Positions 30,792 to 38,804 of a DNA stretch of 64,000 bases are shown piece by piece (the stretch's first letter is position 1; each line of letters opens with the position of its first letter). This DNA is from Lachnospiraceae bacterium (GTDB lineage: Bacteria; Bacillota; Clostridia; Lachnospirales; Lachnospiraceae). The notes under the pieces are model-generated. The model searched no databases and was not told the DNA's origin. It saw nothing but the letters and a program-made list of their open reading frames with translations. The stretch spans positions 1-64,000 of the forward strand of contig JAAVHZ010000052.1 in the NCBI GenBank assembly GCA_014799465.1, in the 5' to 3' direction. Made by a program: the position numbers and the translations under genes.

Positions 30792-32135
30792 TCAATTTTT
30801 CAGACTTATCATCCAATTCTTACGTCTAAACACTACTATAGTAATCAACAAGCGTACACACTCCTCTAAAGAGAGGATAAAATATACATATGGAATAGAT
30901 AAATTCCATATAAACGCTGCCATTAATCCTAAAGGCACACCAAATCCCCAAGTACCTATAAAATCAATCAACATTACATACTTCGTCTTTCCTCCGCTCC
31001 TTATTATACCTCCGCCAAGAATCATATTCTGTACCTTTACTGGTGCAATAACGGCAAATGCAATTAAAATCTGTACTGCAATATCCTTAACATTACTTCC
31101 GACATTATAAATCTGTACATAAAATCTGCTGACTAGAATCAGTACGACCGATAAAACAATAGACCCATACAATCCATATAGCATAAGCTTTTTGGAATCC
31201 TTATATGCTTTGTCATATAATTCGCTTCCCAAATATTTTCCAATTAATATTCCTGCTGCCTGTGAAACACCACTTAGTGCACCTATAAACAACACCTGAA
31301 CCGGTACTGTAAGAGTCATTGCAGCACATTCAGCAGTACCAATATGACCATATATTCCGGTATATACATTTTCACCAAGACTCCATAAAAACTCACATGT
31401 AAGAATAGGCAGTAAAATACTGATATATTGTTTTCCTGCACTTTTATTTAATCTTATTGCAAACTCTAATTTCAGATTCTTTTTCCTATAATATCTAAAG
31501 AACATATAAATTGTCAAAATACATCCTGCAATCTGTGAAATCACGGTTGCAAGTGCGGCACCTGTAACTCCCATCTTTGGAAATCCTAAATTTCCGAAAA
31601 TCAGGACATAATTAAGCCCCGTATTTATTACTGCAGATGCTATTCCTGCATAAAGTGGCAAATGTGCCGCCTCAATACATCTCATTAGTGTCGAAAAAAG
31701 TGTACATGCTGCTATTGGAATAAATGAAGCTGACAATATAATTAAATATTTTGCCGCCACTTTCTTTACGGCAGCATCATTTGTATATATTCCCATAATG
31801 TGAGCAGGAAACAATATACATAACAAAGTAAATAAAACTGCCAATGTCATTGCCACAATTATATTAAGGAAAAAACTTCTGCTGACCTCTCTCATATCCT
31901 TTTTCCCAATGTATTGTGCAATCATAATACCTGCTGCTACTGCAACAGCTGATACCAATACACTGAATATTGAAGAAAATTTTGCTCCGAGTCCTATTCC
32001 TGCTATATTGGTACTTCCAAGCTGCCCTGTCATAATCTGATCCACTACACTGAATGAAGACTGTAGAAGTGACTGCAAAGTTACAGGAATTGCAATCTTC
32101 ATTACAACTTTATAAAATGGTATTTCTTTTTTCAT
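30792..32135 (-). CDS. MATE family efflux transporter
   Basis: MKIAIPVTLQSLLQSSFSVVDQIMTGQLGSTNIAGIGLGAKF. Confidence 0.92.
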   Translation of the reverse strand: MKKEIPFYKVVMKIAIPVTLQSLLQSSFSVVDQIMTGQLGSTNIAGIGLGAKFSSIFSVLVSAVAVAAGIMIAQYIGKKDMREVSRSFFLNIIVAMTLAVLFTLLCILFPAHIMGIYTNDAAVKKVAAKYLIILSASFIPIAACTLFSTLMRCIEAAHLPLYAGIASAVINTGLNYVLIFGNLGFPKMGVTGAALATVISQIAGCILTIYMFFRYYRKKNLKLEFAIRLNKSAGKQYISILLPILTCEFLWSLGENVYTGIYGHIGTAECAAMTLTVPVQVLFIGALSGVSQAAGILIGKYLGSELYDKAYKDSKKLMLYGLYGSIVLSVVLILVSRFYVQIYNVGSNVKDIAVQILIAFAVIAPVKVQNMILGGGIIRSGGKTKYVMLIDFIGTWGFGVPLGLMAAFIWNLSIPYVYFILSLEECVRLLITIVVFRRKNWMISLKN

Positions 32136-32210
32136 TTACTGTTCCTCCATAATATTTTATAATCCTGTCTTTCATAAAATACTAATTCAGATACAGTATA
32201 TATTCAAGAA

Positions 32211-32224
32211 GTTAAATGCATAAC
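32211..32224. promoter_or_regulatory. candidate LacI-family operator, copy 3 (GTTAAATGCATAAC) at the MATE promoter
   Basis: 3 bp from -35 TTGAAT (32202-32207), N17, -10 TAGTAT (32179-32184), upstream of the MATE start at 32135. Confidence 0.65.
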
Positions 32225-32270
32225 TTGATACAAAACTCACAACTTGATTTTGTATAAAATAACAAATTTT

Positions 32271-33269
32271 TTATCGGACACTATTACGTTTCACCAATGT
32301 TACGGGTAACTTTATCGTCATTCCCGATTCATTATGATTCTTTAGTTTTTTTAACATATCTATTGCAAGGTCGGCTCTTAACCTTCCATCCTGTCGTATT
32401 GTTGTAAGTGAGGGCCGCACCATTTCACATACAGGGCAATCATCAAATCCCGCAACTGATATTTCTTCCGGAATTCTAATACCCTGATCCATAAGGAACT
32501 GCATTATATCAATTGCATAATAATCTGAAACTGAAAAGATTGCAGAGTACTTCTTTAATCTGCTAAGATTATCAAGATAATACCTACTTCTATCCTCTTT
32601 TTCCATTGGAATAATCATAAAATCCACATCTTCGCCTTCCATCCCTGCTTTAAATCCCTGAAACCTTTCCAAATCCATACATACATCATTATCCGAAATA
32701 CAAAGCACTTTACGGTGTCCAAGACTGTGAAAATACCTTCCCATCTGATAACCGCCATCATAATTGTCAATAATCAGATTACATAATCTTCCTTGCTCTG
32801 TTATATATCCATCATATACAACAAAAGGAATTCTCATGGTATCTCTTAATTTTTTGTATTCCTGCTCACAAAAACCTATGATTACCAACCCTTCCATATT
32901 CCATATAGATGCAAAACGTGTAATCTGATTATAGTCATTTGTAGTCTTAACCATCATAAAATATCCTGCCTTCTCTATTTCTTCTGACAAAAAATTAAGT
33001 GATGATGAAATAAATGCATCCTCTAGCACATGTGACTCATATTTTTCATGGTTATTTATTACAACACCTATTATTCCTGAATTATTCTGTGCCAGCAATA
33101 TCTCTGCCATACCCGGCATATACTGCCTTTTCTCTATAAGTTCCTGTACCCTCTTAATCGTCTCATCTGACATCTTTGAGGTTTTTCCATGTATAACATT
33201 CGACACGGTAGCTGTACTTAATCCCAGTTCTTCTGCAATATCTGCAATTCTTACTCTGTTCTTATCCAT
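32271..33269 (-). CDS. LacI family transcriptional regulator (paralog 2)
   Basis: Near-identical domain layout to paralog 1: VRIADIAEELGLSTATVSNVIHGKTSKMSDETIKRVQEL. Confidence 0.96.
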   Translation of the reverse strand: MDKNRVRIADIAEELGLSTATVSNVIHGKTSKMSDETIKRVQELIEKRQYMPGMAEILLAQNNSGIIGVVINNHEKYESHVLEDAFISSSLNFLSEEIEKAGYFMMVKTTNDYNQITRFASIWNMEGLVIIGFCEQEYKKLRDTMRIPFVVYDGYITEQGRLCNLIIDNYDGGYQMGRYFHSLGHRKVLCISDNDVCMDLERFQGFKAGMEGEDVDFMIIPMEKEDRSRYYLDNLSRLKKYSAIFSVSDYYAIDIMQFLMDQGIRIPEEISVAGFDDCPVCEMVRPSLTTIRQDGRLRADLAIDMLKKLKNHNESGMTIKLPVTLVKRNSVR

Positions 33270-33281
33270 ATCCTCACTTCT

Positions 33282-33824
33282 CTATACTTTTAAATGTGCA
33301 CCATCATAAAACGCCCTGATTTCAAATAATTTGTCTAAAACCCAATATGGTATCATTGTTCCTTCTGATTCCATTCTCAATACTTCTTCTTTATCTGCCC
33401 ACTTTACATTCTGTACCTCTTCTTCCTGTAGTTTTAATTCTGAAATATCAACTTCCTGTTCTATTATATAATAATCATCAAATCCCTGCGGAAAATTTAT
33501 TGTAAAAAATGGTCTGATGCCTGACAAATCTATTTTCAGACCTATTTCTTCAAAAGTTTCTCTTTCTGCTGCCATTCTGCTATCCTCTCCTGACAGTGCA
33601 GAACCTCCTACCGTAACATCCCACATATTGGGCCAGCCACTTTTAAATGGCTGTCTTTGCTGAATAAGTAATTGATTTTTGCTGTTAAAAATGCATACAT
33701 GTATAACAAGATGATATTCACCTTTATTCATTACATCACCACGTCTGTGTATCCTTCCTGCGGGCATCCTGTTTTCATCATACAAATCCCATATTTCATT
33801 TGATGTATTTTCCATTTTATCCAT
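33282..33824 (-). CDS. NUDIX hydrolase (IPP-isomerase-like subgroup)
   Basis: WDLYDENRMPAGRIHRRGD...GGSALSGEDSRMAAERETFEEIGL. Confidence 0.9.
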   Translation of the reverse strand: MDKMENTSNEIWDLYDENRMPAGRIHRRGDVMNKGEYHLVIHVCIFNSKNQLLIQQRQPFKSGWPNMWDVTVGGSALSGEDSRMAAERETFEEIGLKIDLSGIRPFFTINFPQGFDDYYIIEQEVDISELKLQEEEVQNVKWADKEEVLRMESEGTMIPYWVLDKLFEIRAFYDGAHLKV

Positions 33825-33934
33825 ATCATTTTGTCTCCTATATATTATTTGCCGGCAAAATTATTTTACCAAATAAACTAATAAAATGGTAGACTTGTAT
33901 TTAAGATTATTGTATAATGTATAATGTAGTGTGC

Positions 33935-33967
33935 CTAGAATCAAGTCCTAAGGCACTTTTTTTATTT
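33935..33967 (+). terminator. plus-strand terminator without an annotated plus-strand gene
   Basis: GTGCCTagaatcaagtcctaAGGCAC followed by TTTTTTT. Confidence 0.6.
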
Positions 33968-33975
33968 TCAGTACA

Positions 33976-34737
33976 CTAAAATTCATATTTATCAAATGGT
34001 TCAGCCAATACTTTTCTTCCTATCAATGTAATTGCCTGCTTAGGACAATTATTAATACATCGGTAGCACATAGGGCATTTTCCATATACCATAATCTTTG
34101 ATTTTTCTAATGTTATATTATGCATTGGACATAGTGAACTGCATTTTCCACATAAAATACATTTTGACTCATCAATTTTTAGTTTATCTGAATATTTTCT
34201 CGTTTTATTATAAAAATAAAGACGTTGCCCAAGCAATCCTGCAATATGATGCAAAATGCCAAGCCCCTCCTTCGGCAGTTTATTGTTTTTATAAGCTGCA
34301 GCAGTTTTATCAATTTTCTGCTTTGTCTGTTCTACTATCCTTAGATTATCTTCTTCAGATTTCTTTAAAGCCTTGAAATCTAAAATACAATCCGGCATTT
34401 TCAAATGCAGACCGCCTATAACAGATGCACCATACCGTTTAAATAATCTTCCGGCTACTCCTGCCCCGTCCCCGCTAAAAGCTGCCATAGTACAAATAAT
34501 AATAATTTTTTTATTCTTCCACAATTCTGCATGGCTACTAATAAAATCAGAAACTATTTTAGGAAGATTACTATAGTAAACAGGATAACCAAATATAATC
34601 TCATCTTCTGTTTGGGTTGCTTCCAAAGCTTCAGGCTGTTCAATTGAAAATATGTTTTTTGATTCACCAATCTTTTTTGCAAAATATTCTACACAAAATT
34701 TAGTATTTCTCGTACCACTAAAATATAAAAATATCAT
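33976..34737 (-). CDS. EFR1-type flavodoxin/4Fe-4S ferredoxin fusion
   Basis: MIFLYFSGTRNTKFCVEYFAKKIG; CILCGKCSSLCPMHNI and CPMCYRCINNCPKQAI. Confidence 0.9.
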   Translation of the reverse strand: MIFLYFSGTRNTKFCVEYFAKKIGESKNIFSIEQPEALEATQTEDEIIFGYPVYYSNLPKIVSDFISSHAELWKNKKIIIICTMAAFSGDGAGVAGRLFKRYGASVIGGLHLKMPDCILDFKALKKSEEDNLRIVEQTKQKIDKTAAAYKNNKLPKEGLGILHHIAGLLGQRLYFYNKTRKYSDKLKIDESKCILCGKCSSLCPMHNITLEKSKIMVYGKCPMCYRCINNCPKQAITLIGRKVLAEPFDKYEF

Positions 34738-35391
34738 TGCTGCCCCCTTGTAAGTGCTTTTTCAATAGCTTTTTCAATAACAAGGCTGGAATTTGTTGCA
34801 CCGCTAACAGCATCTATACTTATGTTCTGCTCCAATATAATGCTGTTTGTAATGTTTTCAGCCTCTCTCCCCCCCGCTCATTACGATGTTCTAATATATC
34901 AATATCTGTAATTTTATGAGATAATATCGTTACCTTCACCTTCGCATATATATATCCCGCATCATGTTCTCCTATATATGTACCATCTTCTATAAACTCT
35001 GTATCAACATCTTTTATAACTATATTTTTAATATTTTCCTGATACTGTATGAAATCTACTAAATAGCATCCTATATGAATTAAAGCAAAAATGCATACAA
35101 AACATGCACTGAAAAATGTACTTTATGCTGCCTATTAAATTTTCTTAATAGTAAACATGATATTTCTGTAAATAAAATTAGGAATGTTAATAAAATACCA
35201 CTTATAATTAACCACAAACTCCTATTTTCCCAGATATGAACCGTCAAAACAATATGTAACAAAATAATTGCAATTAATGCAATACCTGTTAATCTGTGAA
35301 ATACAAGGCTTAAATGTATTTTCTTTACTTTTTTCAATTTGTACAAACATAATATAACAATACACAATACTGCCAAATATCCTAATACCAT
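34735..35391 (-). pseudogene. membrane FMN-binding domain protein broken by two homopolymer frameshifts (or sequencing errors)
   Basis: ORF 35080-35391 (3 TM) continues out of frame as IHIGCYLVDFIQYQENIKN...GTYIGEHDAGYIYAKVKVTILSHKITDIDILEHRNERGG | REAENITNSIILEQNISIDAVSGATNSSLVIEKAIEKALTRGQQ*; shifts at A5 35087-35091 and C7 34869-34875. Confidence 0.75.
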
Positions 35392-35399
35392 GATTCCTC

Positions 35400-36029
35400 C
35401 TAATTTGTAACAGAACTGATAATAAGTTCAAATCCCTGCTCCATATATTTCTTACTTGGCATATGAATCTGATTTTCAATATAATACTGCTTCTTATGTG
35501 AAAAGAGTATCGTCTGCCCTATACTTGACCATAAATGAAATACTGCAACATACAAATTCAAATCTACTCTTACAATACCTTGACTCATTCCCATTTTCAG
35601 CAAAGCAATAATCATTTCATTCAATTCCTCACCAACTTTGTATATTTCAAATAAAATATCCTGTTTGTCATTTTTCATTGTATGATAAGAAATTTTACCA
35701 AGCATTGCTTCAAACAGTACCGGGGCATTCTCATACAAATTAACCATACAGTTACATATATCATGATAACAGGAATAAAAATCATTATTTTTGTGAATAC
35801 AGGCTGACAGCTCTTCTTTCATTTTATACATATACCTGCATATAATTACAGACATAATTTCATCTATATTTTTATAATAATTGTAGATTGTTCCCTGACT
35901 GAATCCTGTTTTCTTAATTATATCCCTCATACTGACTTGTTCCAGCGATTTTTCTGACAAAACTTCGAGAGTGCAGTCAATTATATAATTATTACGCTCC
36001 TCTTTATATGCAGAGTTTACTTTTGGCAT
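35400..36029 (-). CDS. TetR/AcrR family transcriptional regulator
   Basis: IIDCTLEVLSEKSLEQVSMRDIIKKTGFSQGTIYNYYKNIDEIM. Confidence 0.94.
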   Translation of the reverse strand: MPKVNSAYKEERNNYIIDCTLEVLSEKSLEQVSMRDIIKKTGFSQGTIYNYYKNIDEIMSVIICRYMYKMKEELSACIHKNNDFYSCYHDICNCMVNLYENAPVLFEAMLGKISYHTMKNDKQDILFEIYKVGEELNEMIIALLKMGMSQGIVRVDLNLYVAVFHLWSSIGQTILFSHKKQYYIENQIHMPSKKYMEQGFELIISSVTN

Positions 36030-36041
36030 ATTTCCTCCCTT

Positions 36042-36062
36042 AAAATGACATAGTGTCATTTT
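36042..36062. promoter_or_regulatory. TetR operator candidate AAAATGACAtagTGTCATTTT
   Basis: Perfect 9+3+9 palindrome between promoter TTGACA-N17-TACACT (36099-36071, minus) and the TetR RBS. Confidence 0.75.
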
Positions 36063-36188
36063 TATTTTTTAGTGTACCATACACAGCAGATAATGTCAAC
36101 TTCCGGCAAATTATCTTCCTAAATAAAAACAAGGCAATTACCTGTCAATAAGATAAATGCCTTGCTTATGAATATTATATTTTTTATT

Positions 36189-37094
36189 TTATGAAACAGT
36201 GTAATTTCTGTTATCTTCCGGATTCCAGCCTTCTACAGAAACAACTATTCCATAATCCTTAATATCTTTTTGTAATAAATAATCCTTCTTATCTAAATAG
36301 AAAAATTTTAGAAGTTTGCTTTTTGAAGTTACAGGGATGTTTTCAGGTGACGATAACAGGCCGCCCAGCCATCTTCCGTTGCAATCTGCCCTTACAGTTA
36401 CTATATTTCCTGTAATAAAACCCTTTATATCCTCCACCAGCTCATCCCAGTCATCTTCATAATAATGGCTGTGCCAATTACAAAAATACAAGGTAAATTC
36501 ATCATCCCATGAAATATATATATGTTCATCATAATATGGATTCCGGATTTTTATTTCTCTTTCTTCTGTATAATATATTTCAAGCTGATATTCTTTTAAA
36601 TCTTCTGTAAGAATCGGAATATACTTTTCCAACTTTACTTCATTTACAGTATCTACCAGCACCGCTACTTCACTACATCCTGACAGATTTTCATGTGTAG
36701 GTTCTATATAGTGATATCCGTCACGTACTTCATACAATCTTATATTGCCTGTCCTGCTGTCCTTATCAACAGAAACAACCAAATCAAACACTGTCTCCGG
36801 ATATTTTTCTTCAATCTGCTGCTTTAATCCCAAATAAGCAGAAATTATTTTTTTCTCTAACATTTCGCAACTGTCATCCGTAAAAAACAGTTCATTCCCT
36901 TGCCATTCCAAATCTGTTAAATCCTTGCCATATTCTGTCACATTATCTACATGTATTCCACAGAAATTTTCTAAAACCCAAAAGTAATTTCCATCCAGTG
37001 TTTTCATTTTTTTAATATTAACAGAACAATCGGGTTGAACTCCACACCTGTATACTCTTGTAATCAGCCGCTCCATTATAAAATTGCATTCCAT
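36189..37094 (-). CDS. hypothetical acidic protein
   Basis: 301-aa ORF with RBS-like GGAGAAAATG. Confidence 0.6.
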   Translation of the reverse strand: MECNFIMERLITRVYRCGVQPDCSVNIKKMKTLDGNYFWVLENFCGIHVDNVTEYGKDLTDLEWQGNELFFTDDSCEMLEKKIISAYLGLKQQIEEKYPETVFDLVVSVDKDSRTGNIRLYEVRDGYHYIEPTHENLSGCSEVAVLVDTVNEVKLEKYIPILTEDLKEYQLEIYYTEEREIKIRNPYYDEHIYISWDDEFTLYFCNWHSHYYEDDWDELVEDIKGFITGNIVTVRADCNGRWLGGLLSSPENIPVTSKSKLLKFFYLDKKDYLLQKDIKDYGIVVSVEGWNPEDNRNYTVS

Positions 37095-37147
37095 ATGACA
37101 TTTTCTCCTTTATGTTATTCGCTCATTATAAAATCAATTCAAATTCA

Positions 37148-37320
37148 TCAGTCATCTCTCTTAGCACATGTTAAGTCAATCTCATCAATCAAAAATTCCA
37201 CTCTAATATGCTTTTTAAATGTAGTTTTGAGAGCAACACGATTGTCCCATCTTGTTTTTCTTTGCCCAAACCAGTCACATATAAATTTAGATGTAAAAAA
37301 ATACAACTGAAGCTGCCGCT
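37148..37320 (-). pseudogene. ORF remnant without start codon
   Basis: Minus-frame reading ...LQLYFFTSKFICDWFGQRKTRWDNRVALKTTFKKHIRVEFLIDEIDLTCAKRDD*; no ATG, runs into the 3' end of the next gene. Confidence 0.4.
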
Positions 37321-37336
37321 GATTTTTTACATATAA

Positions 37337-38668
37337 TTATTGAATGACAATCCAACTCCCATCACGCTTTGAACCAATTCTTTCTATGACTTTTTTATTC
37401 TGCAAAGAAATAAATGCACGTTCTATGGTTCTTTTTGTCACGCCTATCTTTGCAGCCAATTCATCAGAAGTATATTCCGAATCTTCTATTAGCAAAGAAA
37501 CAACTTTCTTTTCAGTTTTGTTCAAACCGACATTCAAACCGACATTTAAACCGACATTTTCAGTTTTTAACTTATTCAAAACTTCTTCATCAAATGGAAT
37601 TGTACAACGGATATAGTTATCTTCTATTTCAAAAACTTCTTCTCCATACTTATTTACAATGGTTGGAATCCCATGTCCGGTATGTTCGGTTAATCCTATG
37701 CTGAGAAAAATTCTCATTAGTGTTGCATTTCTTGGTTTACTGATTCCTTCAAAGAATTGCTCTTTTGTCATACTACTTGGCAGACCACCATGAGATAAAA
37801 TTTCCAAACAATTGTCAAACATTGAAATTTGTGGTTCTGTAATTGTCCAGTCATTATGAACCAAGGCGTTTAATATTGCTTCATTGACACAATCAAAATC
37901 AAATAAATAAGTATCTTTTCTTGGTCTAACTGTTGTATCAGAAATACAGATGTTTTCTGCTTGAAGTCGATTTTTGATTTTATCATAAGAAGTGATAATG
38001 CACCTATATCCATAATCACTTCGTTCAGAAATCGCCGATTTATCTTTTCCCTTAAACTTAACAAATATCAAAGGAACATTATTTCTATCTGCTAATAATT
38101 CAGCTAAAAGATTGTAATCACCATTTTGATTTCTTAAATTTAAGTTTGCTTCAAAAGTTTTATCATCTAAGTGATAATCTTTTTCACTATAATAAATCTT
38201 CAATTCTTTAAATGATAAATCCAATTGACTTGCTCTCTTTTTTAACATATATTCTGAATCAATAAATTTACTTTCGTATCTAACTCGAATCTGTTCAGTT
38301 GTCATTTCTCTGCAAGTCGTTCCAACCCTTATTGAACAGCCGGCAGATGAAAAGCCATATTTCTTCTTACAATAAATATGTTTAATTCCCTTTGATACAT
38401 TAACAATAATCAATGTTTTTCCATCCTCAAATCGGATTTCCGAACTCACTTCATCTTGTGGGTTGGGTTCAATTTGCGTAGTTATAATATCAGATATTTT
38501 CTTAAAGGTTTCATCAATTTTATCAACACCGACAACCGTTCCATCATCTTTAACACCGACGACAATTGTGCCACCAGAAGCATTTAAAAATGAAACAATT
38601 TCTTTGCAGATAACATCCGTATATTTTTCTTTCAACTCCAAAGATTCTGATTCAATATATTTTGGCAT
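37337..38668 (-). CDS. AlbA_2/Schlafen-AAA_4-type putative DNA-binding protein with C-terminal HATPase-like and wHTH domains
   Basis: ESLELKEKYTDVICKEIVSFLNASGGTIVVGVKDDGTVVGV; NEAILNALVHNDW; GLTEHTGHGIPTIVNKYG; wHTH TSDELAAKIGVTKRTIERAFISLQNKKVIERIGSKRDGSW. Confidence 0.92.
   Translation of the reverse strand: MPKYIESESLELKEKYTDVICKEIVSFLNASGGTIVVGVKDDGTVVGVDKIDETFKKISDIITTQIEPNPQDEVSSEIRFEDGKTLIIVNVSKGIKHIYCKKKYGFSSAGCSIRVGTTCREMTTEQIRVRYESKFIDSEYMLKKRASQLDLSFKELKIYYSEKDYHLDDKTFEANLNLRNQNGDYNLLAELLADRNNVPLIFVKFKGKDKSAISERSDYGYRCIITSYDKIKNRLQAENICISDTTVRPRKDTYLFDFDCVNEAILNALVHNDWTITEPQISMFDNCLEILSHGGLPSSMTKEQFFEGISKPRNATLMRIFLSIGLTEHTGHGIPTIVNKYGEEVFEIEDNYIRCTIPFDEEVLNKLKTENVGLNVGLNVGLNKTEKKVVSLLIEDSEYTSDELAAKIGVTKRTIERAFISLQNKKVIERIGSKRDGSWIVIQ
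37521..37556 (-). repeat. three tandem 12-bp repeats (TTYAAACCGACA) in the coding region
   Basis: TTCAAACCGACA TTCAAACCGACA TTTAAACCGACA, encoding NVGLNVGLNVGLN. Confidence 0.95.
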
Positions 38669-38688
38669 TTCACATCACCTCAATTTGT

Positions 38689-38742
38689 ATTATATATAGT
38701 ATACCGACAAAAGTCAATTATATACCGACATTCAAACCGACA
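38689..38742 (-). promoter_or_regulatory. promoter of the AlbA_2 regulator with three ACCGACA sites
   Basis: -35 TTGACT (38712-38717), N17, -10 TATAAT (38689-38694); ACCGACA at 38703-38709, 38724-38730, 38736-38742; TTCAAACCGACA at 38731-38742 is identical to the coding repeat. Confidence 0.75.
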
Positions 38743-38804
38743 TTTTTCTATCATTTCACCAAAACAACATCATCCTCGTTATCTATCTTTACTGCAATAG
38801 GAAT

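Noticed and set aside
2929-32135. The two MATE genes as recent duplicates
   Set aside because: Their sequences are clearly divergent by eye; only the LacI genes are close paralogs.
37521-37556. CRISPR-like array from the ACCGACA repeats
   Set aside because: 12-bp head-to-tail repeats without spacers, in frame in a coding region.
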